Positions 23,941-34,210 are shown, counted from the stretch's first letter. The stretch: 53,045 nucleotides of DNA from Terriglobia bacterium (GCA_020072655.1 JAIQGH010000015.1:1-53045); one strand, 5' to 3'. Numbers and translations are program-made. The notes: a model not told the origin generated them from the sequence alone.

Positions 23941-26253
23941 ATGGAAGAAAACGAATTTCGACATCCCGAAACCACTCAGAGCCTGGCGAAGGCAGAAACC
24001 CAGGCCATTCATGAGCAAGTCGTCCTGGACGCCTCTCCAGAGGAAATCTGGCAGCTGCCTGATTACTGGCGCATCATCGTCAAGCGGCGCTGGGTAGTCC
24101 TGACCTGCCTCCTGGTTGTCTTTTCCACCATAGCGATTGGAACCTTGAAGCAGAAGGCCATTTACCAGGGCAAAGTCGTGGTGGAGATCAACCCGGAGCA
24201 ACCGAACGTCCTGAACTTCAAAGAGGTCCTGCAGGTCAGCACGGTGGACGTGGATAGCTACCGCGAGACGCAGTACAAGATTCTGCAGAGCCGCACGCTG
24301 GCCGAGCGCGTCACGCAGACGCTGCAACTCTATAAGAGCCCAGAGTTCTATCAAAACCGTTGGCCCTTCGGGTTAATCGAGACTGACCCGGCTAAGATTC
24401 CTTCGGCCTCCGACCCCGGCCCGCCGGATACCTCTGCGGACTACTATCGCAACAGCGTGAAGCACTTCCTGGACGCGGTGGATATAGCTCCGGTGAGGCG
24501 CAGCAATCTTGTTGAGGTGTCGTTCTATTCCGAAGACCCCAGGGTCGCCGCTCGCGTTGCGAACCAGCTTGCGGCGGACTACATCGACCAGAACCTGCAG
24601 GTGAAGTGGGACGAAACCGTTAAGGCTTCGGAGTGGCTTCAGGACCAGCTCGTGGGCCTCAAGGCCAAGCTCGAGAAGTCCGAAGACTCTTTGCAGGCCT
24701 ACGCCCAAGCCAATTCCATCCTCTTCGTGGAGGAGAAGAAAAACCTGGTGAATGAACGCTTGGCGCAACTGCAGGAAGCCTATACCAAAGCGCAAGCGGA
24801 CAGATTCCAGAAAGAGTCCTCGTACAGCTTGGTGCAGGCCGGCAAAGTTCAGGACTTGCCCGGGTTCCTTTCAAACCGGTTGATTCAGGATTTGTCGGTT
24901 CGCCTCTCCGAACTCGAGCGTGACTACTCTCAATTGACGGCGACGGTGAAGCCCGACTACCCGAAGGCAGTGGCACTCAAGAGAGAAATCGACACCGTGC
25001 AGTTGGCGCTGGATCGCCAAAAGGGAGCCCTGGCCCAGAACATTGTCGATGAGTATCGGTCAGCAGTCGCCAATGAGAAGTACTTGGCCGGGGCGCTTGA
25101 GCAGCAGAAGAAGGAAGTCAATGAGATCGCCGAGAAGTCCATCCAATATAACATCCTGAAGCGTGAAGTGGACACCAGCAAGCAACTCTACGAGGGCTTG
25201 CTCCAGCGACTTAAGGAGGCCCAAGTTTCGGCGGGACTGAAGGCTAGCAACATCCGCATTGTAGACGCGGCCGAGGTGCCGAAGCGCCCCGTAAAGCCTC
25301 GCGTGGTTTTGAACCTGGCCCTGGGCGTGATTCTGGGGCTGGGGTTGGGTATGGGGCTGGCGTTCTTCCAGGAGTATCTGGACAACACGCTCAAAACCCC
25401 CGATGAGGTGGAAACCCTGCTGCGGCTACCTTCGCTGGGCGTGGTTCCGGTCTTTTCCTTGGACGGCGCTGACAAGGCCGCGGAGGAGAAGCTGGTCTCC
25501 ATTGCCCCGGGCATGGACAAGCCCATCGGCCCGGCGATTCAAACCAATCCTGCCGCCGTGGAAGCTTTCCGCTCCCTCCGCACGTCGATCTTGCTCTCTG
25601 CCAATCCCGTGCCAAAGATCCTCCTGATTACCAGCGCCCTCCCTGGGGAAGGGAAAACCACCGTCGCAGCGAATTTGGGAGCTACCTTGGCCAGCTTGGG
25701 CAGTAAGGTTTTGATCCTGGATTGCGACATGCGGCGACCAGCCTGCCACCGCGCGACGGGCGTGAAGAACAGCCCGGGGTTTGTCCAATGCCTGACGGGT
25801 CACGCTGAGCTGGGGGAGGCCGTATTGCCCGTGCCGGGGGTGGAGAACCTGAGTGTCATCCCCTGTGGCCCCATTCCTCCCAACCCGGCAGAGGTTCTTT
25901 CCTCTACGCTCGCGGGTGAGTTGCTGCGGAGACTTCGTGGGGAGTTTGAGTATGTCCTGGTAGATTCTCCGCCCTTGTTGAGCGTTGCCGATAGCCGCAT
26001 CCTTGTCACGTTGACGGATGCGGTGGTCTTGGTCGTGCGGGCTTATGAGACGCCCTATGATGTGGTTCGTCGGGCCCGCTCGTTGCTCTACGGTGCCGGG
26101 GCACGCATCTTGGGGGTCGCGCTGAATGACGTGGACATCCGCAAGGACGGCTACGCGTACAACTACTATTACCGTTATGGGCATGGGTACGGGTATGGGT
26201 ATGAACCCGGCACACGCACTGAGGGGAAAACTGCGCACCACGAAGAGACTTAG
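23941..26253 (+). CDS. Polysaccharide co-polymerase and tyrosine autokinase (Wzc-like)
   Basis: 770 residues, the usual BY-kinase layout. Basic N-terminus, first membrane helix near 55-75 (WVVLTCLLVVFSTIAIG), Wzz chain-length domain, long periplasmic coiled coil to about 440, and proline-rich second helix VKPRVVLNLALGVILGLGLG near 450. The cytoplasmic kinase follows: Walker A ALPGEGKTT (about 564-572), Walker A' LILDCDMRRP (about 592-601), Walker B LVDSPP (about 673). A tyrosine/glycine-rich tail lies at about 735-757 (YNYYYRYGHGYGYGYEP), the expected site of autophosphorylation. It controls chain length and export by pairing with the Wza-like protein directly upstream. A second full-length paralogue is at 42106-44397. 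Confidence 0.93.
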   Translation: MEENEFRHPETTQSLAKAETQAIHEQVVLDASPEEIWQLPDYWRIIVKRRWVVLTCLLVVFSTIAIGTLKQKAIYQGKVVVEINPEQPNVLNFKEVLQVSTVDVDSYRETQYKILQSRTLAERVTQTLQLYKSPEFYQNRWPFGLIETDPAKIPSASDPGPPDTSADYYRNSVKHFLDAVDIAPVRRSNLVEVSFYSEDPRVAARVANQLAADYIDQNLQVKWDETVKASEWLQDQLVGLKAKLEKSEDSLQAYAQANSILFVEEKKNLVNERLAQLQEAYTKAQADRFQKESSYSLVQAGKVQDLPGFLSNRLIQDLSVRLSELERDYSQLTATVKPDYPKAVALKREIDTVQLALDRQKGALAQNIVDEYRSAVANEKYLAGALEQQKKEVNEIAEKSIQYNILKREVDTSKQLYEGLLQRLKEAQVSAGLKASNIRIVDAAEVPKRPVKPRVVLNLALGVILGLGLGMGLAFFQEYLDNTLKTPDEVETLLRLPSLGVVPVFSLDGADKAAEEKLVSIAPGMDKPIGPAIQTNPAAVEAFRSLRTSILLSANPVPKILLITSALPGEGKTTVAANLGATLASLGSKVLILDCDMRRPACHRATGVKNSPGFVQCLTGHAELGEAVLPVPGVENLSVIPCGPIPPNPAEVLSSTLAGELLRRLRGEFEYVLVDSPPLLSVADSRILVTLTDAVVLVVRAYETPYDVVRRARSLLYGAGARILGVALNDVDIRKDGYAYNYYYRYGHGYGYGYEPGTRTEGKTAHHEET

Positions 26254-26277
26254 CAGCCGGGGCCGCGCCTTCCGCAA

Positions 26278-27678
26278 ATGCACACTCAGGCGGCTCGGTT
26301 GGTTAGGTGGAAAATCCAGTCTCTCATCAACATGCTGAGATTTAGCTGGGTCTTTTACGATCTCGCAGGATTGGCCTGCTCCGCGTATCTCAGCCACACG
26401 CGGTATTTCCATCTTAATCCCGGCCCGGCGATCCACTTCAGTCGTTCTCTTTGGTGTGTAATATTTGTGGCATTTGGAATCGTCCTCAACTACCTCTGGG
26501 AGCTTTACGAACCCGAAATATTGGCTGATGCGAAACAGATCACCACACGTTTGTCGTTCGCTGGGTTGACCCTTGGCATCCTTATCGTCCTGGTCAATTA
26601 TGTGCTTTTCTTCCCGGGAGTGGGCCGAGTCATTCTATCGTCAAGCGTACTCGGCGCACTGGGTTGGGAGTTAGGCTGGCGTTCGGTCCGCGCCCGGCAC
26701 TTTCGCAGCCGGGGTCGCCAAAAAGTGCTCATCGCGGGAAACGGAGAGTTGGTCGACGAAATTTGCTCTCTCCTCGCGAGCTCCAACCATTACCCCTACG
26801 TCGTCGCGGCCATTGCGAGTTCCGACGGGTCTGGCCAAAGCTCCACAGACATTCCACTGATCAACCTGTCTGAAGTCAGCCGAGCGGTCGAAGAGAACAA
26901 CGTGAAACACATCCTCATGGCTCCTGGTGACAGACCCGACGGTCACACGCTTGATCGTCTCATCGACTGCATGAGACTCGGGGTCCGTTTCCATGATGCT
27001 TGTACCTTCTACGAGCAACTGACGGGCAGAATCCCCATCCGGTATGTGGATCACGGTTGGTTCCTCTCCCAGGTTCAGTCCATCGGAGAACCTCTTTTTC
27101 GGCAGGCCAAGCGTACGGCTGACTTTCTCCTGGCTTTGCTTGGGATGGTTGTGACTCTGCCACTCGGACTGATTATTGCCTTGGCGATCCGACTGGATAG
27201 CCCGGGGCCAGTTCTTTTCCGTCAGCGGCGCGTGGGTCTTAATGGAAGGGTCTTTAATCTCGTCAAGTTTCGCACCATGGTGGTCAACGCAGAAAAGACG
27301 GGCCCGGTCTGGGCGGCCTCGAAAGATCTGCGGGTGACGCGCGTGGGGAGTGTCTTGCGTCGACTGCGGCTCGACGAACTTCCGCAATGTTGGAACATCC
27401 TCACCGGCGAGATGTCATTCGTGGGGCCCCGGCCCGAGCGTCCGGAGTTCGTGGAGGTACTTCGGGGGGAGATCCCGTTCTATGGCCGGCGCCACCTCGT
27501 GCGACCAGGCCTTACGGGATGGGCGCAAGTCCGCTTTCCGTATGGGGCCAGCATTGAAGATGCCCGACACAAGTTCGAGTACGACCTCTATTATGTGAAG
27601 AACCAAAGCTTGGTTACCGATCTGCTCATTCTGGGCAGGACCGTTTCGGTCGTTCTGGGAAGAAGGGGCTCGCGATGA
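26278..27678 (+). CDS. Polyprenyl-phosphate sugar phosphotransferase (initiating glycosyltransferase)
   Basis: 466 residues. The N-terminal ~110 residues hold four or so membrane helices. A Rossmann-like CoA-binding-type domain follows (KVLIAGNGELVDEICSLL, residues 145 on). A further helix near 285-305 (FLLALLGMVVTLPLGLIIAL) leads into the catalytic bacterial sugar transferase domain: DSPGPVLFRQRRVGLNGRVF, KFRTM, RLRLDELPQCWNILTGEMSF, VGPRPERPEF and RPGLTGWAQV. It transfers a sugar-1-phosphate, commonly glucose or galactose, to undecaprenyl phosphate and so starts the repeat unit at the inner membrane. ATG 26278 is used, although its ribosome site is weak; ATG 26332 is an alternative. Lies 24 bases after the Wzc-like gene. 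Confidence 0.9.
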   Translation: MHTQAARLVRWKIQSLINMLRFSWVFYDLAGLACSAYLSHTRYFHLNPGPAIHFSRSLWCVIFVAFGIVLNYLWELYEPEILADAKQITTRLSFAGLTLGILIVLVNYVLFFPGVGRVILSSSVLGALGWELGWRSVRARHFRSRGRQKVLIAGNGELVDEICSLLASSNHYPYVVAAIASSDGSGQSSTDIPLINLSEVSRAVEENNVKHILMAPGDRPDGHTLDRLIDCMRLGVRFHDACTFYEQLTGRIPIRYVDHGWFLSQVQSIGEPLFRQAKRTADFLLALLGMVVTLPLGLIIALAIRLDSPGPVLFRQRRVGLNGRVFNLVKFRTMVVNAEKTGPVWAASKDLRVTRVGSVLRRLRLDELPQCWNILTGEMSFVGPRPERPEFVEVLRGEIPFYGRRHLVRPGLTGWAQVRFPYGASIEDARHKFEYDLYYVKNQSLVTDLLILGRTVSVVLGRRGSR

Positions 27679-27786
27679 AATCCTCCAGCTTGGGTGGCAG
27701 CCGCCGGCCTGCTCCGGGCTGCGACGGTGGGAATCAGGAACGAACGTGCGCAATCCAACTTGGCGTGCACGGAGCGGAAGTGTGAG

Positions 27787-29334
27787 ATGGGAGATGCGCC
27801 CACGATTCGCGGCGCGTTGGTGGTTCGCAACACCGCCCTCAATTTCGCGGGCTACATCATTCCCCTCCTGGTGGGGCTGGCCACGATCCCCTATGTTATT
27901 CGGGGGCTTGGCCAGGAAGGGTTCGGAGTTCTCTCGATTGCCTGGGTCTTGCTCGGTTATTTTGGCCTGTTCGATTTGGGTCTGGGCCGCGCCACGACGA
28001 AGTTTGTCGCCGAATGTTTGGGCCGCGGGGAAGAGGATCGACTTCCGGGGTTGGTTTGGACTTCACTCGGTTATCAATTGATCTTTGGGAGTGTGGGGAC
28101 GCTGCTCGTCGCCGCCTTCGTTCCCGCCCTTACCGGCCGCATCCTCAAAATTCCTCCCGCCCTGATCCCCGAGACGAGGCTCAGCTTTTACTTGTTGGCT
28201 TTTTCCTTGCCGATCGTCCTGGCCACCACTGCCCTCCGCAGCGTCCTGGAATCAGCGCAGCGGTTTGATTTGGTGAATTACGTCAAGGTCCCGGCGAACG
28301 TCTCTGTCTTCCTCCTGCCGGCCATAGCGATAGCTTTGGGACTGCATCTTCCCGGAATCATCCTCCTCCTGATTCTGTCCCGGTTCTGTGCGACGGTAGC
28401 CTATCTCTGGCTCTGCTTCAGAGTGTTCCCGGCCCTCGCCCGGGGCTTCTCGGTGGATTCGAGAATGCTTCGTCCGCTGCTGGCTTACGGTGGCTGGGTT
28501 ACGGTGTCGGGCGTGATCAGTCCTCTTCTGGTCAACGTCGATCGGTTCGTAATCGGCGGGATGGTTTCGATGGCGGCCGTGGGTTACTACACCGCGCCCG
28601 CGGAGATTGCGATTCGCTTCTCGATCTTCCCCGCCAGCCTGGTCCTGACGCTCTTTCCCGCTTTCAGCACTCTAGACGCGCGGGGCGCCAAAGAAAAACT
28701 GGAAAGACTCTACGCACTATCCGTCAAGTTCCTGCTTCTGACGCTGGGGCCGGCTCTCATTTTACTGATCGTGTTCGCGCGGGATATCGTTCGGCTCTGG
28801 CTGGGCAATGATTTCGCCGCTAAAAGCACGTTGGTCATTCAAATTCTGGCCGTCGGCGTGCTCTTGAATTCTTTGGCCTTCATCCCTTATGCCCTTATCC
28901 AGGGGCTTGGCCGGCCCGACGTGACGGCAAAATTCCACTTGTTGGAACTCCCGCTATACGTCGCGCTGGTGTGGGTCTTGGTGAAGAGCATGGGAATTTC
29001 GGGAGCGGCCCTGGCCTGGACGTTGCGCCTGGGTCTCGACGCTCTCCTGCTCTTTGGAGCCGCATGGCGCCTCAAACTCGCGTCGCTTCGGGCGTTCGCC
29101 GAGAACGGCCTGCTGCGGAGTTCAGTGGCGGTTTCGGTATTTGCCTTCGCGCTAGTCGTGGCCTTGCCCGCGGGGTCCGCACTACTGAGTCAAGCTGCCT
29201 TGACGCTGCTCCTGCTTTCCCTCTTCGCCGTTGGGACTTGGAGTTTCGTTCTCGATAGCCGCGACCGCAGTTTTCTCACTGAAACCGCCGGGCAATTCTT
29301 CTGCGCGCTGCGGGAATCCCAACGACTGTCCTAA
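27787..29334 (+). CDS. Flippase (Wzx-like, polysaccharide biosynthesis protein)
   Basis: 515 residues from ATG 27787 (GGAAGTGAG upstream); the open frame extends to 27694, but the added sequence is not helical. Twelve or more membrane helices, from LVVRNTALNFAGYIIPLLVGL to SFVLDSRDRSF, with the flippase-typical GLGQEGFGVLSIAWVLLGYF loop and the FDLGLGRATTKFVAE motif after helix 2. It should move undecaprenyl-linked repeat units across the inner membrane for the polymerase at 30737. Its family is similar to, but not the same subgroup as, the 15824-17326 flippase, so two lipid-linked glycans may be made. Confidence 0.85.
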   Translation: MGDAPTIRGALVVRNTALNFAGYIIPLLVGLATIPYVIRGLGQEGFGVLSIAWVLLGYFGLFDLGLGRATTKFVAECLGRGEEDRLPGLVWTSLGYQLIFGSVGTLLVAAFVPALTGRILKIPPALIPETRLSFYLLAFSLPIVLATTALRSVLESAQRFDLVNYVKVPANVSVFLLPAIAIALGLHLPGIILLLILSRFCATVAYLWLCFRVFPALARGFSVDSRMLRPLLAYGGWVTVSGVISPLLVNVDRFVIGGMVSMAAVGYYTAPAEIAIRFSIFPASLVLTLFPAFSTLDARGAKEKLERLYALSVKFLLLTLGPALILLIVFARDIVRLWLGNDFAAKSTLVIQILAVGVLLNSLAFIPYALIQGLGRPDVTAKFHLLELPLYVALVWVLVKSMGISGAALAWTLRLGLDALLLFGAAWRLKLASLRAFAENGLLRSSVAVSVFAFALVVALPAGSALLSQAALTLLLLSLFAVGTWSFVLDSRDRSFLTETAGQFFCALRESQRLS

Positions 29335-29441
29335 CGAGGTCCGCGAAGGCTAACGGTATGGAATGCAATCGCGGCAAAGGCTCTTGGCCGATCGGGGAAT
29401 CGAGCAGGCATTATCAGCGGTGTTGCTCCTGAAGGGAAACC

Positions 29442-30632
29442 ATGAGGATCGGAATTGACGCACATCCCCTTTCACGGTTGCATACGGTGGTTCCGCGGAT
29501 CCTGGGAAATGTGATCCCAGAGCTGCAACGAATCGATCGGGAAAACGACTACTACCTTTACTCAGATCGGGATTTTCACGTTGGCGTGGAGAATCCCCGC
29601 TGGCGCAAGCGAGTGCGTTCACGGTGTGCGTTCCTTCCCGGCACCTTTTGGCTCCAAACCGAGGGGAAGAGAATGATTGCCGAGGATGGGCTGGATGTCT
29701 TTTGGGCCACGGGACACGTACTCCCCTCGGGCCTTGGTTCGTCCGTCGCTACGGTGATCTTGGTTTGCGATTTGGTTTGGCGTCTCTACCCGGCGACTAT
29801 GGGTTACTTTAACCGCATCGTGCACTGGCTGTTTGCCGAGCGATCGGTCCGCGAAGCCGATATGATCATAACAATCTCCGACTCAACGCGGAGAGACCTT
29901 GAAGCGATGCTGGGGGTGTCCCCCAAGAAGATTCGCGTGATCTACCCGGCCGTGAGCGCACCTTACGATCGACTGCAACCCGCTGCTGCTGCCGGGTACA
30001 TTGCTCGAAAATATCACGTTTCAGAGAGTTATATCTGCACCGTGGGGACAATCGAGCCCCGGAAGAACCTAGCGACCTTGGTAGATACCGTCAGGATTCT
30101 TCGGGATCGAGGTGCCCTTCGCCACCAGTTCTTAATTGCCGGGGCAGCGGGGTGGAGGGACTCGAAAATTTACGAGAAAGCGAAAAGGCTTGGACTAACC
30201 GATCGGGAGGTCAGGTTTCTTGGCTATGTGGCGGAGGAAGACCTACCCTTTTTTTACTCAGGCGCCTCACTGTTCCTGTTCCCGTCTCTTTACGAGGGGT
30301 TTGGTCTTCCACTTGTTGAGGCGATGGCTTGTGGTGTTCCGATCGTTGCCTCAGACACGTCCTCAATTCCGGAGGTTGTGCAGGGCGCGGCGATCTTGGC
30401 TTCACCGGACCGCCCCGAAGATTTTGCCGACGCTGTTACTCGGGTTACCACCGATCGCGATCTCAGGGACGAGATGATTAAGAAGGGACTCGAAAGGGCT
30501 CGTTGCTTTCGCTGGGATCAGACAGCTAGCCAGATTCTGGAAGTTCTGAAGGAGGTATCGCAAAGTGGTCATGAGAAGCGACCCGCCGATGGAGCGTTTG
30601 ACAAACCGACCGGTGGTCCCGCTTGGGATTAA
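29442..30632 (+). CDS. GT4-family glycosyltransferase
   Basis: 396 residues, GT-B fold. N-terminal acceptor domain starts MRIGIDAHPLSRLHTVVPR. The C-terminal donor domain carries YICTVGTIEPRKNLATLVD, FLGYVAEEDLPFFYSGASLF and the family's EX7E box in [20 protein letters not shown] with the two glutamates seven apart. Retaining transfer of a sugar such as mannose, rhamnose or glucose to the lipid-linked chain is expected. The gene begins about 107 bases after the flippase and is followed, after 104 bases, by the polymerase. Closest relative in the window is the 33054 gene, which shares its opening MR(I/V)GIDAHxL. Confidence 0.85.
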   Translation: MRIGIDAHPLSRLHTVVPRILGNVIPELQRIDRENDYYLYSDRDFHVGVENPRWRKRVRSRCAFLPGTFWLQTEGKRMIAEDGLDVFWATGHVLPSGLGSSVATVILVCDLVWRLYPATMGYFNRIVHWLFAERSVREADMIITISDSTRRDLEAMLGVSPKKIRVIYPAVSAPYDRLQPAAAAGYIARKYHVSESYICTVGTIEPRKNLATLVDTVRILRDRGALRHQFLIAGAAGWRDSKIYEKAKRLGLTDREVRFLGYVAEEDLPFFYSGASLFLFPSLYEGFGLPLVEAMACGVPIVASDTSSIPEVVQGAAILASPDRPEDFADAVTRVTTDRDLRDEMIKKGLERARCFRWDQTASQILEVLKEVSQSGHEKRPADGAFDKPTGGPAWD

Positions 30633-30736
30633 GGTGCCGAATGCGGCTGGGGTGCTGACGGCGAGTTGATTGCCAGGCCGCTCGCCCAAATCTTATGCCA
30701 GAAATGTTCCTAGGGGGCTAATGGAAGGGTCAAGGA

Positions 30737-32182
30737 ATGCTTAGGGTACCGGTCGAGCATGCCCGCCCCCCTCGGGTTTCCCTGCTGAAGCTCGCCGTGA
30801 TCGTGCCTGCGACAGTAGCCCTGGCTGGCGCTGCGGTTCTATCAGGTTTTTTTCAGGGTGAAGAAACCCAGCTAGCAGCGTTGGCAGCGGTCATCATTGG
30901 CGTTATGACCCCATGTTTGTGGCTGGTCAAGGCTGAGGCAAGCCTCGACTTTTTCGAGTTTCCTGTCATGCTGTACGGCCTCCTGGTAGTCTTCTTTCCT
31001 CTCCGGCTGATTCTTGCGGTGTTGCTGGGCGAGGAACTGTTCTACCTGCCGCCGGCTGCTCTGCGGTTGAGCCTACTAGCTTGCCTGACGGGGTTCCTGG
31101 CATTCGCCGTGGGCTATCGAAGTAAGGCGGGGATGCGCCTCGCCGAACGCTTCAACCCCTTGATTTCTCGGTTCGACGGCGAGTGGGATGTTGGCCGCAC
31201 CAATTTGCTGGCGTTGGCACTGATGATCGTCTCCCTGATATCTGTTTATCTGGTCTATTCGGCTACAGGGTCCCTCTTTTATTTCCTTCGTCTCGATCCC
31301 CTGACCAAGAACCCCTATGAGATTGCCTACTGGTACTACTACGCCACCTGGGGGATAAAGTGTCTGGCCGTAGGCGCACTTTTCCAGGCGGTAATTTTTC
31401 TCCGCTACCGACAGCAACCCCTACTTACTGCGGGGTATTTTCTGGCGGCCGCGCTTACGGCTGCCCTGGTCTCACGGGGAACCCTTATCATGTTGCTCTT
31501 GCTGGTCTTCGGGTTATTCAACTACCTGCGGAGAAAGGTAGGGCCGGTTTTGCTGGCTTGGCTCGGGGTGCTGGTCCTGGCATGGCTGGTTTTGGGCGGA
31601 ATGCTCAGATACAGGGCCTCGCTCGCCTTCACGCCGACAGGTGTCTCCGATTTGCTGAGGCTCCACGTGCTGCAGGGTCTTGACCATTTGCCTACGCTAG
31701 CCATTGTGATGCAGAACGTGCCCGATGTGCTCCCCTGGCAGCGGGGCAAAACCTTCCTCGTGCTCCTCTACAAGCCGATCCCCCGATCCGTCATGCCGGA
31801 TAAACCCTTGGGTGCCTCGGGAATCCTCAACAGCACCCTGTTCCCTCTAAGTTATGAAGCGGGGTACGCCTTTTCCTCTACCATCATCGGCGAATGGTAT
31901 CTGAACTTCTCATGGGCTGGAATCATATTGGGGATGGCCTTGATAGGCGTCGCTGCCTCCATGGTCTGGCACTTGAGGGCAAAAAGCCGGTCTCCCGGCC
32001 GGGTGCTGATTTACCTCGTGTGCGTGTTTGGGCTGGTTTCGTGGGTGAGAAATGACTTCCAAGTCGCGACCACTGATTTCTTTTTCCTTCTGCTGCCGAC
32101 GCTGGCGGGTGTCCTTTTTGCACGCCGCCCGGAACGCTACCGCAAACGCCTGCTGGTGGGTGGTGGTCACTTTTTGATTTAA
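30737..32182 (+). CDS. O-antigen/exopolysaccharide polymerase (Wzy-like)
   Basis: 481 residues with about 11-12 membrane helices. A large loop between later helices, residues about 300-400 (YRASLAFTPTGVSDLLRLH, LHVLQGLDHLPTLAIVMQNV, KPIPRSVMPDKPLG), resembles the periplasmic loop of oligosaccharide repeat-unit polymerases; TIIGEWYLNFSWAG is a typical return segment. Helix density and position between flippase and glycosyltransferases make a Wzy-type polymerase the best reading, although such proteins share little sequence. The start ATG 30737 has GGAAGGGTCAAGGA upstream. It would join repeat units in the periplasm, followed by Wza/Wzc export. It is unrelated to the O-antigen ligase genes at 39361 and 48197. 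Confidence 0.75.
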   Translation: MLRVPVEHARPPRVSLLKLAVIVPATVALAGAAVLSGFFQGEETQLAALAAVIIGVMTPCLWLVKAEASLDFFEFPVMLYGLLVVFFPLRLILAVLLGEELFYLPPAALRLSLLACLTGFLAFAVGYRSKAGMRLAERFNPLISRFDGEWDVGRTNLLALALMIVSLISVYLVYSATGSLFYFLRLDPLTKNPYEIAYWYYYATWGIKCLAVGALFQAVIFLRYRQQPLLTAGYFLAAALTAALVSRGTLIMLLLLVFGLFNYLRRKVGPVLLAWLGVLVLAWLVLGGMLRYRASLAFTPTGVSDLLRLHVLQGLDHLPTLAIVMQNVPDVLPWQRGKTFLVLLYKPIPRSVMPDKPLGASGILNSTLFPLSYEAGYAFSSTIIGEWYLNFSWAGIILGMALIGVAASMVWHLRAKSRSPGRVLIYLVCVFGLVSWVRNDFQVATTDFFFLLLPTLAGVLFARRPERYRKRLLVGGGHFLI

Positions 32183-32208
32183 GGGTCTTTCGGCAAAAGG
32201 AAGCTCGT

Positions 32209-32913
32209 ATGACAGGGGTTCGCAGGATGCTCTCCCGGATCAAATTCAGATTATTGGCGCCGGTCCGGCAGCGGGCGTATTGGAACTTGATGGCACTGTA
32301 TGACCCCGTTCATGCGGTCTGCTCCGAGGCCGAGGACGAACGGGATTTGTATGAATCAGGGACGGTCCAAGTCTCGATGATGAAGGATCTCGGACTCCTC
32401 GGCCGGGATAAGGACGCTCTGCACATCGGCTGCGGGATCGGGCGCATTGAATTGAACATCGCCGGCCACGTGCATTTCGCACTCGGGATTGATGTTTCCG
32501 AGAGGATGGTGAAAATCGCGCGGCGCAAAGTGCAGGCTGAGAACGTCGGGTTCGCGCTCGGTTCTGGGAGAGACCTCAGCCCACTCCGAGATCACTCGTT
32601 CGATTTGTGTTACTCTTTTATCGCTTTTCAGCATATGCCCAGGCCGGTAGTGGCCAACTACTTTCAGCAAGTCACGAAGAAACTGAAACCCGGTGGGCGT
32701 TTGTTTTTCCAAATACCTATCGACGAAACGGGCTCTCGCCGTGAGCCGCCTCCGGATCACCCCTACGGGCTCCGCTATTACTCCTCGCGTGAAGTGTCTC
32801 GCCTTTTGGAGCAGGCCGGGTTACGACTACTCGGCCGATATGATGACAAGGGCGAACGCTTTAGTGGAAGTGGAGATGGGTCGGACGCCCAATACTTTCT
32901 TGCCGGAGTCTAA
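32209..32913 (+). CDS. SAM-dependent methyltransferase
   Basis: 234 residues, class I. ALHIGCGIGRIELNIAGHV is the SAM-binding motif I, LGIDVSERMVKIARRKV carries the acidic residue for the ribose, LRDHSFDLCYSFIAFQHMP is motif III, and VTKKLKPGGRLFFQIP is the typical post-motif. There is no membrane helix. By position between the polymerase and two glycosyltransferases, O-methylation of a sugar or of the chain end is likely; end-capping methylation controls chain length in some O-antigen systems, but nothing in the sequence shows which applies. ATG 32209 has AAAGGAAG upstream. Confidence 0.8.
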   Translation: MTGVRRMLSRIKFRLLAPVRQRAYWNLMALYDPVHAVCSEAEDERDLYESGTVQVSMMKDLGLLGRDKDALHIGCGIGRIELNIAGHVHFALGIDVSERMVKIARRKVQAENVGFALGSGRDLSPLRDHSFDLCYSFIAFQHMPRPVVANYFQQVTKKLKPGGRLFFQIPIDETGSRREPPPDHPYGLRYYSSREVSRLLEQAGLRLLGRYDDKGERFSGSGDGSDAQYFLAGV

Positions 32914-33053
32914 TTGCTTGATGCTGTGCTTTACTGATCTATTTTATTATCCGCTTGGCTACAGCCCGCCCTGCCAACCGCTATCGCGGTCAAGCAAGCG
33001 GCTGACGGTACCCTCTGGACGGCGCGGCTAGGTCAGCCTGAGAATCTCCCCCC

Positions 33054-34193
33054 ATGCGGGTTGGCATCGACGCACACATTCTGACAGGGGACCGAAGGGG
33101 GATGGGGCTCTATGCCTTGCGGTTGGTGGAGGGCTTACCCGCGGTCGATCGGGAGAACACTTACATTGTGTATGGTCCGGCGAAGCAGCTATCTTCAGTG
33201 TGCGGCAAGCCGAATTTCCTTCTCCGCCCCACGCCGTCCCTTCCCTCTCCGATCTGGGAGCAGTGTGTGCTCCCGCTGTGGGCATCCAGGGACCGTCTGG
33301 ATCTTCTTCACTGTCCAGCGAACACAGCGCCTCTCCGTTTGCCCAGGCAGGTCAAGTTGGTTCTGACCTTGCATGACGTAATGTTCTTGCTGCCGCCTGC
33401 ACTTATCCCTGGCGTCGGCACATGGCGCCAGCGTATCGGAAGGAACTACCGCAGGATGGTGGTTCCTCGCGTCGCGGCCCGGGCCGATCGCATATTAACC
33501 GTTTCGGATTGTTCCAGATCGGATATTTTGAAGTATATCCGAGTTGATCCGTCGAAAATTCGGGTGATCTACGAGGGTGTAGGCATGAATTCAGATCCAG
33601 CCTCCGACGGCGCTGGGATGCCCGAAAGTTTAGCGAGAATAGGCGCCGGAACGAATTTCATTCTGGCGTTAGGTGGATATGATCCGCGCAAGAATACGGC
33701 AGCCGTGATCCAGAGTTATGCCTCGCTTCGCCGGAGCCGAGCCATCAGCGAGAAACTGGTGGTCGTAGGCCTGCCGGGCTGGGAATCTTCCCCGTTTTAC
33801 CGGACCGTTTGCCAGTTGGGATTGGCCGAGGATGTGGTTCTTACTGATTACGTAACGGACGGAGTCTTACGATGGCTCTATCGGTCGGCGCGCTGCTTCT
33901 TGTACCCTTCGCTTTACGAGGGATTTGGATTCCCCCCTCTGGAAGCGATGGCATCCGGTACGCCGGTGGTCACGTCTCGCGTGGCGTCCGTCCCCGAGGT
34001 GGTCGGGGACAGCGCCTTGCTGGTTGATCCGACTTCGCAGCAAGCGATCCAAGAGGCGCTGCTGCAAGTTCTCAGTGATGATGCCCTGCGAGGGAGTTTG
34101 ATTGAGCGAGGTTGTGTTCGAGCAGCCAGCTTTCGCTGGGAGTCTACGGTGGAACAGACGCTGGCGGTTTACAGAGAGCTGCTCGGAAACTAA
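33054..34193 (+). CDS. GT4-family glycosyltransferase
   Basis: 379 residues, GT-B fold. [20 protein letters not shown] opens the acceptor domain; HCPANTAPL and [12 protein letters not shown] are conserved in mannosyl/rhamnosyltransferases of this type. [20 protein letters not shown] starts the donor domain, and the EX7E motif is in [19 protein letters not shown]. Its stop at 34193 is followed after 17 bases by another GT4. The gene resembles the 29442-30632 transferase, so duplication within the operon is probable. Acceptor and donor are not deducible; rhamnose donors made by gmd/rmd or the Rml enzymes are candidates. Confidence 0.85.
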   Translation: MRVGIDAHILTGDRRGMGLYALRLVEGLPAVDRENTYIVYGPAKQLSSVCGKPNFLLRPTPSLPSPIWEQCVLPLWASRDRLDLLHCPANTAPLRLPRQVKLVLTLHDVMFLLPPALIPGVGTWRQRIGRNYRRMVVPRVAARADRILTVSDCSRSDILKYIRVDPSKIRVIYEGVGMNSDPASDGAGMPESLARIGAGTNFILALGGYDPRKNTAAVIQSYASLRRSRAISEKLVVVGLPGWESSPFYRTVCQLGLAEDVVLTDYVTDGVLRWLYRSARCFLYPSLYEGFGFPPLEAMASGTPVVTSRVASVPEVVGDSALLVDPTSQQAIQEALLQVLSDDALRGSLIERGCVRAASFRWESTVEQTLAVYRELLGN

Positions 34194-34210
34194 TACCAGC
34201 GCAGAAAGTG

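Noticed and set aside
22614-23975. 453-codon minus-strand open frame over the Wza-like gene
   Set aside because: Low-complexity readthrough; the plus frame holds export and SLBB motifs.
23941-26253. Separate Wzz and kinase genes
   Set aside because: The frame is continuous, with second membrane helix and kinase fused, as usual in Wzc-type proteins.
25426-26436. 336-codon minus-strand open frame over the kinase domain
   Set aside because: Opposite strand has Walker motifs and a tyrosine tail; this frame has none.
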